A DNA stretch of 64,000 bases from Burkholderiales bacterium. Lineage in GTDB: Bacteria > Pseudomonadota > Gammaproteobacteria > Burkholderiales > Burkholderiaceae_C. Location: NCBI GenBank assembly GCA_016703325.1, contig JADJCH010000007.1, forward strand, positions 130,193 through 194,192, written 5' to 3'. Positions within the stretch are counted from its first letter, which is position 1; every line of letters begins with the position of its first letter. The position numbers and the translations under genes were made by a program. The notes beneath the pieces are model-generated. The model had not been told where the DNA came from. It was given only the letters and a program-made list of their open reading frames with translations, and did not search any database. This document shows positions 1 to 9,422 of the stretch, piece after piece.

Positions 1-2
1 CA

Positions 3-245
3 GCCACGTTTCACCGCCGCGGCGAGGAACTGAAGCCGCAGGAAAGCGAACGGGTCGAACGATTGGCTCGGGTGATCGCGACCGCCGAGCATGTGTGGGA
101 CAGCGCCGACGACGCACGGGCCTTCCTGTCCACCCCCCACGCGATGCTCGGTGGCGAGCGACCGATCGTGGTGGCCCTGACAGAACTGGGAGCGCGCCGG
201 GTCGAGAACCTGCTCTGGTCCCTGTTCCATGGCCTTGCCGCCTGA
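3..245 (+). CDS. Xre/MbcA/ParS-type antitoxin, C-terminal part
   Basis: The open frame enters from the left edge, so the start and the N-terminal DNA-binding half lie outside the window. The visible 80 codons match the C-terminal toxin-binding domain of the antitoxins that pair with RES toxins: a helix rich in A, V and W, then AFLSTPHAMLGGERPIVVAL with the typical LGG-x-P turn, and a final helix ending LFHGLAA. It should bind and neutralise the downstream RES toxin and repress the shared promoter. Its stop lies 17 nt inside the toxin gene, which indicates translational coupling. The family assignment is firm from pattern and neighbour; subfamily cannot be judged without the N-terminus. Confidence 0.8.
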   Translation, partial: ATFHRRGEELKPQESERVERLARVIATAEHVWDSADDARAFLSTPHAMLGGERPIVVALTELGARRVENLLWSLFHGLAA

Positions 246-759
246 GTCGCGGGCCGGTGCCAGGCCCCTTCGGTCAGCCCGGAAAGCCAGCTCTCCGGCC
301 TGGCAGGCCTGGCGCATCGCCGACGGGCGGTTCGATGTCTTCAGCCCGGTCGGCGCCGCACTGGTGGGTGGCCGTTGGAACTCTCCCGGACTCGGGGTGA
401 TCTATGCCAGCCGGTCCTTCGCGGGGGCCATGCTCGAGTGCCTGGCCCATGCGGGCATCGGGCGTGTGCCCAAGACCCACGTGGCCATCGAGATCAGCAT
501 CGCGGCGGCGGTGAGCGTCGAGCAAGCAGGTGAAAGCCACCTGCCTGCGGGTTGGGAACGCGCGGATCTGCATGTGGCCCGTGCCTTCGGCGATGCCTGG
601 ATCCGTGAACGGCGAACGGCCGTGCTGCTGGTGCCTTCGGTCGTTGCACGCCGAGAGGTGAACGTGCTGCTGAATCCGCAGCACGCCGACTTCAATCAGA
701 TCGTGCCCGCCAGCCCTGAACCCGTGGTCTGGGATGCGAGGCTGTTCGGGCGGCACTGA
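229..759 (+). CDS. RES domain toxin (NAD+-degrading type)
   Basis: 176 aa. The RES fold is recognisable from WRIA with Arg29, GGRWN with Arg49, the tyrosine of VIYAS (Tyr59), Glu70 in AGAMLECLAH, and Ser137 in LLVPSVV followed by N-x-LLNPQH. These are the conserved Arg, Glu and Ser that name the family. Characterised RES toxins deplete NAD+ and arrest growth; that activity is inferred here by family. The ATG at 229 overlaps the antitoxin by 17 nt, the usual arrangement of antitoxin first and toxin second. It converges on kynA with only 23 nt between the stops and no clear hairpin terminator. Confidence 0.88.
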   Translation: MALPPESRAGARPLRSARKASSPAWQAWRIADGRFDVFSPVGAALVGGRWNSPGLGVIYASRSFAGAMLECLAHAGIGRVPKTHVAIEISIAAAVSVEQAGESHLPAGWERADLHVARAFGDAWIRERRTAVLLVPSVVARREVNVLLNPQHADFNQIVPASPEPVVWDARLFGRH

Positions 760-782
760 CCGCCCGTTCTCCAGCCGCCCCC

Positions 783-1661
783 TCACAGATCGGTGCGCAG
801 CCGCCAGATCTCCGGGAACAGCACGGTGTCCAGCATCTGCCGCAGGTAGCTGATGCCGCCGGTGCCGCCGGTGCCGCGTTTGAAGCCGATGATGCGTTCC
901 ACCGTCGTCAGGTGGCGGAAGCGCCAGAGGCGGAAGGCGTCTTCCAGGTCGGTCAACTCCTCGCCAAGCTGGTAGAGCTCCCAGTGCGCCTGGGGGTTGC
1001 GGTAGACGGCAAGCCAGGCCTGTTCGACCGCCTCGCTGGGGCTGTAGGGCAGCGTCCAGTCGCGCTCCAGGTGGCTGACGGGCACCGGCAGGCCGCGGCG
1101 CGCCAGCAGGCGCAAGGCCTCGTCGTACAGGCCGGGCGAGCGCCAGGCGGCCTCGACAATGGCCAGCAGGTCCGGGCGGTGGGCGTGCGGCCTGAGCATG
1201 GCCGCGTTCTTGTTGCCCAGCGAGAACTCGATGCAGCGGTACTGCCAGCTCTGGAAGCCGCTGCTGTGGCCCAGGTAGGGGCGGATGGCCGAGTACTCCG
1301 GCGGCGTCATGGTGGCCAGCACATCCCAGGCGTGCACCAGCTGCTCCATGATCTTCGAGACCCGCGCCAGCATCTTGAAGGCCGGCGCCAGCTCGTCGCG
1401 GGCGATGGCCCCCACGGCGGCGCGCAGCTCGTGCAGCATCAGCTTCATCCACAGCTCGGAGGTCTGGTGCTGGACGATGAAGAGCATTTCGTTGTGGTCC
1501 GGCGAAAGCGGCTTCTGCGCGTTCAGCACGGCGTCGAGTTGCAGGTAGTCGCCGTAGCTCATGTCGCCGGCGAAGTCGAGCTGGGCGCCCTCTTGCGAGA
1601 CGATGGCCTCGCCGCGCGGCGACCCGGCAGGGGCTTGCTCGGCTTGGTACGGACAGCTCAT
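783..1661 (-). CDS. kynA: Tryptophan 2,3-dioxygenase
   Basis: 292 aa from the chosen start. A haem enzyme opening the indole ring of L-tryptophan to N-formylkynurenine, the first step of the kynurenine route. The family hallmarks are present: the HQTSELWMKLMLHE helix with the distal histidine, the conserved YLQLDAVLNAQ stretch, the FRHLTTVERIIGFK segment with the proximal histidine, and the C-terminal TGGTGG loop that closes over substrate. An upstream in-frame start at 1700 exists, but the ATG at 1661 overlaps the kynU stop as ATGA and gives the usual length, so it is preferred. Last gene of marR-kynB-kynU-kynA. Confidence 0.95.
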   Translation of the reverse strand: MSCPYQAEQAPAGSPRGEAIVSQEGAQLDFAGDMSYGDYLQLDAVLNAQKPLSPDHNEMLFIVQHQTSELWMKLMLHELRAAVGAIARDELAPAFKMLARVSKIMEQLVHAWDVLATMTPPEYSAIRPYLGHSSGFQSWQYRCIEFSLGNKNAAMLRPHAHRPDLLAIVEAAWRSPGLYDEALRLLARRGLPVPVSHLERDWTLPYSPSEAVEQAWLAVYRNPQAHWELYQLGEELTDLEDAFRLWRFRHLTTVERIIGFKRGTGGTGGISYLRQMLDTVLFPEIWRLRTDL

Positions 1662-2968
1662 GTCACGGCTCCTTTCTGCATGAAGCGGGCCTCGCGCCAC
1701 TCGCCGCTGGCGAGCACGGTGGCCAGGGTGTCGGCGGCGTCGAACACGTCGACGAAGCGGGTATACAGCGGGGTGAAGCCGAAGCGCAGCAGGTGCGGCT
1801 CGACGGCGCTGCCGTCGCCGGCGCGGTAGTCACCGACAACGCCGCGCTCGATCAGGGCCTGCATCACGGCATATCCGTCGAGGCAGCCCTCCGCGGGCAC
1901 AGCCAGCGAAACCTGGCTGCCGCGTTGTGCGGTGTCCAGCGGACTGAAGATCGTCAGGCCCGAGTCGTCCAGGCGCTCGCGCACGAGGGCGATGAAGAGC
2001 TCGCTGAGCTCGACCGACTTGGCCCGCAGGGCCGCCATGCCGCCCAGCGGCTCGGCCGCCAGCAGGCTGTCCACGCCGCACTCCAGCGCACTCAGGCCGA
2101 TCACCGACGGCGTGCCGCAGAGGTAACGGCCGATGCCCGGCGCCGGCCGGTAGCCGGGCTCGAAGACGAAGGGCGCGGCATGACCCATCCAGCCCGACAG
2201 CGGCTGCCGGAAGCGCTCGGCATGGCGCGGGTGGGCCCAGACGAAGGCGGGGGCGCCGGGCCCACCGTTGAGGTACTTGTAGCCGCAGCCGACGGCGAAA
2301 TCTGCATTCGCGGCATTCAGGTCCACCGGCACGGCTCCCGCCGAGTGCGCCAGGTCCCAGAGCATCAGCGCCCCGGCGGCATGGGCCAGCGCCGTCACCG
2401 CGGCCATGTCGGCCATGCGCCCGCTGCGGTAGTTGACCTGGGTGAGCATCAGCAGCGCGACGTCCCGGCCGGCCTCCGGCCCGAGGCGTTCGGGAATGGC
2501 GTCGATGTCCAGCAGCTCCAGCGTCAGGCCGTGCTGCGCGGCCACCGACTCGGCGATGTAGAGGTCGGTCGGGAAGTTGCTGCGCTCGGAGACGATGACG
2601 CGGCGCGCCGGGTCGTCGGCGCGGGCGATCTGTGCCGCGGCGCTGAGCACCTTGAACAGATTGACCGAGGTGGAGTCGGACACCAACAGCTCACCGGGTT
2701 TCGCTCCCACCAGCCGGCCGATCTTGTCGCCCACACGCTGCGGCAGCGTGATCCAGCCGGCGCTGTTCCAGCTGCGGATCAGGCCGCTGCCCCATTCTTC
2801 GGTGACCACCTGCTGCACCCGTGCGGCGGTGGCGGCGGGCAGCACGCCCAGCGAGTTGCCGTCCAGGTAGTTGACGCCCTCAGGCAGCGTGAACTGCGCG
2901 CGCAGCGGCGCCAACGGGTCGGCCGCGTCGCGAGCGACGCAGGCGGTGCGGGTGATCGGTTCGGTCAT
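1658..2968 (-). CDS. kynU: Kynureninase
   Basis: 436 aa, PLP-dependent fold type I. It cleaves L-kynurenine to anthranilate and L-alanine. The PLP lysine lies in GCGYKYLNGGPG, the aspartate that contacts the pyridine nitrogen is in LMLWDLAHSAGA, and the N-terminal YLDGNSLG motif is typical of bacterial KynU. The start is taken at MTEPIT (2968), 16 nt after the kynB stop, rather than the longer in-frame start at 3007, which would overlap kynB. The 3' end overlaps kynA by ATGA. Anthranilate made here feeds the CoA-dependent operon on the other side of the regulator. Confidence 0.95.
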   Translation of the reverse strand: MTEPITRTACVARDAADPLAPLRAQFTLPEGVNYLDGNSLGVLPAATAARVQQVVTEEWGSGLIRSWNSAGWITLPQRVGDKIGRLVGAKPGELLVSDSTSVNLFKVLSAAAQIARADDPARRVIVSERSNFPTDLYIAESVAAQHGLTLELLDIDAIPERLGPEAGRDVALLMLTQVNYRSGRMADMAAVTALAHAAGALMLWDLAHSAGAVPVDLNAANADFAVGCGYKYLNGGPGAPAFVWAHPRHAERFRQPLSGWMGHAAPFVFEPGYRPAPGIGRYLCGTPSVIGLSALECGVDSLLAAEPLGGMAALRAKSVELSELFIALVRERLDDSGLTIFSPLDTAQRGSQVSLAVPAEGCLDGYAVMQALIERGVVGDYRAGDGSAVEPHLLRFGFTPLYTRFVDVFDAADTLATVLASGEWREARFMQKGAVT

Positions 2969-2984
2969 CGGCTTGTCTCCACGG

Positions 2985-3623
2985 TCACAGGGCACGCAGC
3001 ACCGCACGCACCGGCGAGGCGCAGGCGCCTGCCAGCTTCAGCGGCAGGGCGATCAGCTCGTAGTCGCCAGCCGGCACGGCGTCGAGCACCAGGTTCTCCA
3101 GCACGCGCAGGTCGTGGCGGCGCAGCACCTGGTGGGCCTCCAGCGTCTTGCTGTCGGCCGGGTCCACCGACGGGGTGTCGATGCCGACCAGCCGCACGCC
3201 GCGTTCGGCCAGCCAGGTCAGGGCCTCGGGCGCAAACGCGCTGAAGGCGGGGTTCCAGGCGGTGTCGGCGCGCTCGCAGGTGCGCAGCAGCACACGCGGC
3301 GGCAGGCCGGCTTCGGCGTGGCGCAGCTGCTCGATGCCGATCAGCGCCCCGCAGCCGATGGCATGGATGACCCGGCAGGGGCCGAGGTAGGCGTCCAGGC
3401 CGACCTGGTCGATCGACGCCGCGCCCTCGGCGTAGTGCAGCGGGGCGTCGGCATGCGCGCCGATGTGCGGCGACAGCGTCAGCGCACTCAGGTTGACCGG
3501 GCAGCCCGGGCCGATGCGGGCGGTCCAGCGCAGGTGGAACGGTTCATCCCCGGGAAAGATCGGCGCGTCGGCGCCGACCACGGGGGAAATGTCGTACAGC
3601 CTCGGTGGCGCAGCGCGGCTCAT
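2985..3623 (-). CDS. kynB: Kynurenine formamidase (arylformamidase)
   Basis: 212 aa, cyclase family. It hydrolyses N-formylkynurenine to kynurenine and formate. The metal-binding signature normally H-x-G-T-H-x-D-x-P is present as HIGAHADAP (His53, His57, Asp59), and DTPSVDP with a C-terminal LPLKLAG is typical of KynB. The start codon directly abuts the stop of the MarR gene and kynU follows after 16 nt, so the four genes form one leftward transcript. The gene order B-U-A with an upstream MarR gene is common in Burkholderiales. Confidence 0.95.
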   Translation of the reverse strand: MSRAAPPRLYDISPVVGADAPIFPGDEPFHLRWTARIGPGCPVNLSALTLSPHIGAHADAPLHYAEGAASIDQVGLDAYLGPCRVIHAIGCGALIGIEQLRHAEAGLPPRVLLRTCERADTAWNPAFSAFAPEALTWLAERGVRLVGIDTPSVDPADSKTLEAHQVLRRHDLRVLENLVLDAVPAGDYELIALPLKLAGACASPVRAVLRAL

Positions 3624-4145
3624 TCATGCCTCCCCGTGGGCAGGGGGTGCCGGCCGTGCCAGGTGCGCCCGCATCTGGCCCAGCAGGTCGTAGAGCTGCT
3701 GCTGATCGCCCACCGGCACACCCTCGAAGAGCCCACGCAGCCAGCCCTCGTGCTCGGCGGCCATCACCGCGAAGTCGGCGCCGCCCTTGGGGGTGAGCCG
3801 CACCCGCCAGGAGCGGCCGTCCTCCGGGTCGGGCAGGCGCTGCACCAGGCCTTCGGCCTCCAGCTGGGTGGTCAGGCCGGTGACGTTGCCGCCGGTGACC
3901 ATCAGGCAGCGCGACAGCGCACTCATGCGCAGCCCGTCGGGGTGGCGCTCCAGCTGGGCCAGGTAGTCGAACCGTGCCAGCGAGGTGCCGAAGCGCTCGC
4001 GCAGCCGGGTGCGGATGTCCTGCTCGATCTGGGTGCTCAGCGACAGCAGGCGCAGCCAGGTGCGCACCGCAAGGTGGTCGTCGTCGGCTGCGCGGGCTTC
4101 GAGGCCCAGCGTGTGGCCGTCGAGGGTGCGGGGCGGGGTCTTCAT
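3624..4145 (-). CDS. MarR-family regulator of the kyn/anthranilate locus
   Basis: 173 aa. Winged-helix MarR protein: DYLAQLERHPDGLRMSALSRCLMVTGGNVTGLTTQLEAEGLVQR is the helix-turn-helix, and DGRSWRVRLTPKG is the wing with its conserved DGR. It is the first gene of the leftward kynBUA transcript and diverges from the anthranilate-CoA operon. A perfect 20-bp palindrome lies 65 bp upstream, consistent with autorepression and control of both arms. The effector is unknown; kynurenine, anthranilate or anthraniloyl-CoA are reasonable guesses, since related MarR proteins of aromatic acid pathways sense CoA thioesters. Confidence 0.88.
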   Translation of the reverse strand: MKTPPRTLDGHTLGLEARAADDDHLAVRTWLRLLSLSTQIEQDIRTRLRERFGTSLARFDYLAQLERHPDGLRMSALSRCLMVTGGNVTGLTTQLEAEGLVQRLPDPEDGRSWRVRLTPKGGADFAVMAAEHEGWLRGLFEGVPVGDQQQLYDLLGQMRAHLARPAPPAHGEA

Positions 4146-4209
4146 CCTGGGGCGTCGGGCAAGGGTAAGGGGAAGGGTAAGGGTTGGGCTCAGGGTTTCA
4201 ATTTACTTC

Positions 4210-4229
4210 AGTTCTAAAGCTTTAGAACT
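4210..4229. promoter_or_regulatory. Palindromic MarR operator candidate
   Basis: A perfect 20-bp inverted repeat, AGTTCTAAAGCTTTAGAACT, sits in the AT-rich 130-bp divergent promoter region between the MarR gene (start 4145) and the monooxygenase gene (start 4276). Size, symmetry and position are those of a MarR dimer site. No other palindrome of comparable length was seen in this gap. Binding is inferred. Confidence 0.75.
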
Positions 4230-4275
4230 AAACTAAAACCCGAACATCGAACCAAAGCCCTCTCGGAGCCTGCGC

Positions 4276-6599
4276 ATGAAGATCGTCTGCATCGGTGGTG
4301 GCCCGGCCGGCCTGTACTTCGGCCTGCTGATGAAGCAACTCAACCCGGCGCACGACATCACCATCGTCGAACGCAACCGGCCCTACGACACCTTTGGCTG
4401 GGGCGTGGTGTTCTCCGACGCCACGATGGGCAACATGCGCCTGTGGGACCCGGTGACGGCCGACGAGATCCAGCAGGCCTTCAACCACTGGGACGACATC
4501 GAGCTGCTGTTCAAGGGCCGGCGCATCCGCTCGGGCGGCCACGGCTTCGTCGGCATCGGGCGCAAGAAGCTGCTCAACATCCTGCAGGCGCGCTGCGAGG
4601 CCCTGGGCGTGAAGCTGGTCTTCGAGACCGACGTTGAGTCGGACCTGGACTACCCGGACGCCGACCTGATCATCGCCAGCGACGGCATCAACTCGCGAGT
4701 GCGCTCGCAGTACGCCAACACCTTCCAGCCCGACATCGTCACCCGGCCCAACCGCTACATCTGGCTGGGCACGCGCAAGCTGTTCGACGCCTTCACCTTC
4801 GATTTCCAGCGCACCGAACACGGCTGGTTCCAGGCCCACATCTACAAGTTCGACGAGACCACCACCACCTTCATCGTCGAGTGCCCCGAGCAGGTCTGGC
4901 TGGCACACGGCCTGGACAAGGCGGACCAGGCCGACTCGATCGCCTTCTGCGAACGCCTGTTCGCCGACACGCTGCAGGGCGAGCCGCTGATGACCAACGC
5001 GCGCCACCTGCGCGGCTCGGCCTGGCTGAACTTCCAGCGCGTGGTCTGCGGCCAGTGGTGGCTGAAGAACACCCATGGTGCGCACGTGGTGCTGATGGGT
5101 GATGCGGTGCACACGGCGCACTTCGCAATCGGCTCGGGCACCAAACTGGCGCTGGAGGACGCGATCGAGCTGACCCGCCAGTTCAAACTGCTGGGCGACC
5201 GCCCCGAGCACATCGGCCAGGTGCTCGACACCTACCAGTCGCTGCGCAGCGTCGAGACCCTGCGCCTGCAGAACGCCGCCTGGAACGCGATGGAGTGGTT
5301 CGAAGTCTGCGGCGAGCGCTACTGCGACCCGTTCGAACCCGAGCAGTTCATGTATTCCATGCTCACCCGCAGCCAGCGCATCAGTCACGAGAACCTGCGC
5401 CTGCGCGACGCGGGCTGGCTGGAAGGTTTTGAGCGGTGGTTCGCCAGCCGCACCGGGCTGGACGGCGAGCGGGCGCTGCCGCCGATGTTCACGCCGTTCA
5501 GGGTCCGGGGGCTGACGCTGAAGAACCGCGTCGTCGTCTCGCCGATGGCGCAGTACAGCGCGGTCGATGGTGTGGTCGGCGACTACCACCTGGTGCACCT
5601 GGGCGCGCGGGCCCTGGGCGGCGCCGCGCTGGTGATGGCCGAGATGACCTGCGTGAGCCCCGAGGCGCGCATCACCCCCGGCTGCCCGGGCCTGTGGACC
5701 GAGGCCCAGGGCGAGGCCTGGGCGCGCATCGTGCGCTGGGTGCATGCGAACAGCGACGCCAGATCGGCATGCAGCTCGGCCACGCCGGCCCCAAGGGCTC
5801 GACCTGCGCACCCTGGCAGGCCGCCGGCGCAGACCAGCCGCTGCCCGAGGGCAACTGGCCGCTGCTGGCGGCGAGCGCGCGGCCCTATCTGCCGGGCGGC
5901 CAAGTCCCGCGCGCCATGACCCGGGCCGACATGGACCGCGTGACCCAGGCCTTCGTCACTGCGGCCACGCGTGCGGCTGAAGCCGGCTTCGACTGGCTGG
6001 AGCTGCACTGCGCGCACGGTTACCTGCTTTCCAGCTTCATCTCGCCGCTGACCAACCGCCGCGACGACACGTACGGCGGCTCCCTGGAAAACCGCCTGCG
6101 TTACCCGCTGAAGGTCTTTGCCGCAGTGCGTGCAGCCTGGCCAGGCGAGCGGCCGCTGTCGGTGCGCATCTCGGCGCACGACTGGGTGGACGGCGGCGTC
6201 ACGCCGGCCGAGGCGGTGGAGATCGCCCGCGCCTTCAAGGCAGCCGGGGCGGACCTGATTGACGTCTCCTCCGGCCAGGTCTCGCCGCTGCAGAAGCCCA
6301 CCTACGGCCGCATGTACCAGACCCCGTTTGCCGACCGCATCCGCCAGGAAGCCGGCATCGCCACGATGGCGGTGGGTGCGATCAGCGAGGCCGACCACGT
6401 CAACTCGATCATCGCCGCCGGCCGCGCCGACCTCTGCGCGGTGGGCCGACCGCACCTGGCCAACCCGGCCTGGACGCTGGCCGAGGCGGCACGCATCGGC
6501 TACACGCCGATCGCCTGGCCGAAGCAGCTGGTGTCGGGCAAGTCGCAGATGGAAGCGCTGGCGCAGCGTGCGGCACAGCAGGCCGGAGCTGCGAAGTGA
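4276..6599 (+). pseudogene. 2-aminobenzoyl-CoA monooxygenase/reductase, frameshifted
   Basis: Two adjoining frames (4276 to about 5755, then about 5760 to 6599) together encode about 774 residues, the length of the Azoarcus-type enzyme. The N-terminal half is an FAD monooxygenase: GGGPAGLYFGLLMK at the start and GDAVHTAHFAIGSGTKLALEDA for FAD binding. The C-terminal half is an Old Yellow Enzyme-type FMN barrel (LTLKNRVVVSPMAQYSA, LHCAHGYLLSSFISPLTN, GRADLCAVGRPHLANP). The family hydroxylates and reduces 2-aminobenzoyl-CoA, removing aromaticity. The break lies at GACGCCAGATC near 5758; one extra C (GCCCAG) would restore continuous homology (SDAQIGMQLGHAGPKG). It is either a one-base sequencing loss or a true null allele. 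First gene of the rightward operon. Confidence 0.85.
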
Positions 6600-7354
6600 C
6601 GAGCCGGCACATCGTCATCACTGGCGCGGCGCGCGGCATCGGCGCTGCGATCGCCCGCGTGCTGGCGGCCGACGGCCACCGGCTGACGCTGCTGGGCAGG
6701 CGGCTGGACGCGTTGCAGGCGCTGGCAGCCACGCTGCCCGGCACCCACCACTGTGGTGTGGCCGACGTGGCCGACGAGGCCCAGGTGCAGGCCGCCTTCG
6801 ACAGCGCACGCGCCGCGCAGGGCCCGGTCTGGGGTCTGGTCAACAACGCCGGCCAAGCACAGAGTGCGCCGCTGCAGCGCACCTCTGCGGCGCTGTGGCA
6901 GCGCATGCTGGCGGTCAACCTGACCGGCCCCTTCCTGTGCAGCCGCGCGGCGTTGGCCGATCTGCGCAGCGCCGGCCAGGGCCGCATCGTCAACATCGCC
7001 AGCACCGCCGGCCAGCGTGGCTACGCCTATGTGGCCGCGTACAGCGCGGCCAAGCACGGCGTGGTGGGGCTGACGCGCTCGCTGGCGCTGGAGCTGGCGG
7101 CCAGCGGCATCACCGTCAACGCCGTCTGCCCCGGCTACACCGAGACCGACCTGCTGCGCGAGAGCCTGGCCAACGTGGTGGCCCAGACCGGGCGCACGCC
7201 CGAGCAGGCGCGCGCCGAGTTCGCCGCCGGCAACCCCCAGCGCCGCATCGTGCAGCCCGAGCAGGTGGCCGACGCGGTGCGCTGGCTGCTGGGCGAAGGT
7301 GCCGCGGCCGTCACCGGCCAGTGCATCAGCGTCTGTGGCGGCGAAGTCATGTGA
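6596..7354 (+). CDS. SDR-family 3-hydroxyacyl-CoA dehydrogenase
   Basis: 252 aa short-chain dehydrogenase. The Rossmann motif is GAARGIGAAIA at the N-terminus, NNAG follows, and the catalytic Ser-Tyr-Lys set is in the IVNIAST and YSAAKHG segments. The C-terminus VTGQCISVCGGEVM is typical of cofactor-binding SDRs of β-oxidation type. The GTG start overlaps the upstream stop as GTGA, so it is translationally coupled to the monooxygenase/reductase. In this operon it most likely oxidises a β-hydroxyacyl-CoA intermediate formed after ring reduction or cleavage; substrate assignment is inferred from context. Confidence 0.85.
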   Translation: MTSRHIVITGAARGIGAAIARVLAADGHRLTLLGRRLDALQALAATLPGTHHCGVADVADEAQVQAAFDSARAAQGPVWGLVNNAGQAQSAPLQRTSAALWQRMLAVNLTGPFLCSRAALADLRSAGQGRIVNIASTAGQRGYAYVAAYSAAKHGVVGLTRSLALELAASGITVNAVCPGYTETDLLRESLANVVAQTGRTPEQARAEFAAGNPQRRIVQPEQVADAVRWLLGEGAAAVTGQCISVCGGEVM

Positions 7355-7371
7355 ACACCCGACGAGCAACC

Positions 7372-8235
<864 letters not shown>

Positions 8236-8236
8236 G

Positions 8237-9422
8237 ATGCGCCGCCTCAGCCACCTCAGCCACTTGGAGTGGCCCTTCTTCGAGGACCGCCACCGCACGC
8301 TGGCGGCCGAGCTCGACACCTGGGCCGGCGCCCGCGTGCCGCAGGGCCACGGCGCCGATGTGGACACCGAGTGCCGCGCGCTGGTGAAGTCGCTGGGCGC
8401 CGCCGGTTGGCTGCGGCATGCCGTGGCCGGCACGGCGCATGGCGGCGCGGCCGAAGTGATCGACACGCGCAGCATCTGCCTGATCCGCGAAACGCTGGCG
8501 CGCCACAGCGGGCTGGCCGACTTTGCCTTCGCCATGCAAGGCCTGGGCTCCGGGGCGATCAGCCTGGCCGGCACGCCCGAGCAGCGCGCCGCCTGGCTGC
8601 CAAAGGTGGCGGCCGGCGAGGCGATCAGCGCCTTTGCTCTCTCCGAGTCCGAGGCCGGCTCCGACGTCGCAGCCCTGGCCTGCACCGCGCGGCGATTCGG
8701 CGATTGGGGGCGACCACTACGTGCTGGATGGCGAGAAGACCTGGATCTGCAACGGCGGCATCGCCGACGTCTACGTGGCCTTCGCCCGCACCGGCGAGGC
8801 GCCGGGTTCGCGCGGCATCAGCGCCTTCATCGTGCCGGCCGGCACGCCCGGCTTCGAGATCGCCGAGCGCATCGACGTGATCGCGCCGCATCCGCTGGCG
8901 CGGCTGCGCTTCAGCGGCTGCCGCGTGCCTGCCAGCGCCCGCATCGGCGCGGCAGGCGAAGGGTTCAAGGTGGCGATGCGCACGCTGGACGTCTTCCGCA
9001 CCTCGGTGGCCGCCGCCGCGCTGGGCTTTGCCCGCCGGGCGCTGGACGAGGGCCTGGCGCGCGCCACCACCCGCAGGATGTTCGGCGGCGTGCTGGCGGA
9101 CTTCCAGCTCACCCAGGCCAAGCTGGCGCAGATGGCCACCACCATCGACTCGGCCGCGCTGCTGACCTACCGCGCCGCCTGGCAGCGCGACCAGGGCCGC
9201 AGCGTCACCCGCGAGGCGGCGATGGCCAAGATGGTGGCCACCGAGGGCGCGCAGCAGGTGATCGACGCGGCGGTGCAGCTCTGGGGTGGCCTGGGCGTGG
9301 TCAGCGAGCAGCCGGTGGAGCGGCTCTACCGCGAGATCCGCGCGCTGCGCATCTACGAAGGGGCGACCGAGGTGCAGCAGCTGATCATCGCCCGTGAGTT
9401 GCTGAAGGAGGTGAGCGCATGA
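8237..9422 (+). pseudogene. Acyl-CoA dehydrogenase, frameshifted
   Basis: The N-terminal part (from ATG 8237 to about 8708) and the C-terminal part (about 8709 to 9422) are in different frames. Both are clearly acyl-CoA dehydrogenase: ALSESEAGSDVAAL before the break, then YVLDGEKTWICNGGIADVY, ARATTRRMFGGVLADFQLTQ and RIYEGATEVQQLIIARELL after it. The switch falls at a run of five G (8706-8710); removing one G gives a continuous protein of about 394 aa (GDWGDHYVLDG). Expected role: FAD-dependent α,β-desaturation of a CoA thioester in the anthranilate pathway, with electrons passed to ETF and then EtfD, encoded at 24.3 kb. The break may be a sequencing error at the homopolymer. Confidence 0.85.

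Noticed and set aside
4146..4209. Repeated AAGGGTAAGGG-type stretch upstream of the MarR gene
   Set aside because: Short purine-rich simple sequence without symmetry; the nearby 20-bp palindrome is the better operator.
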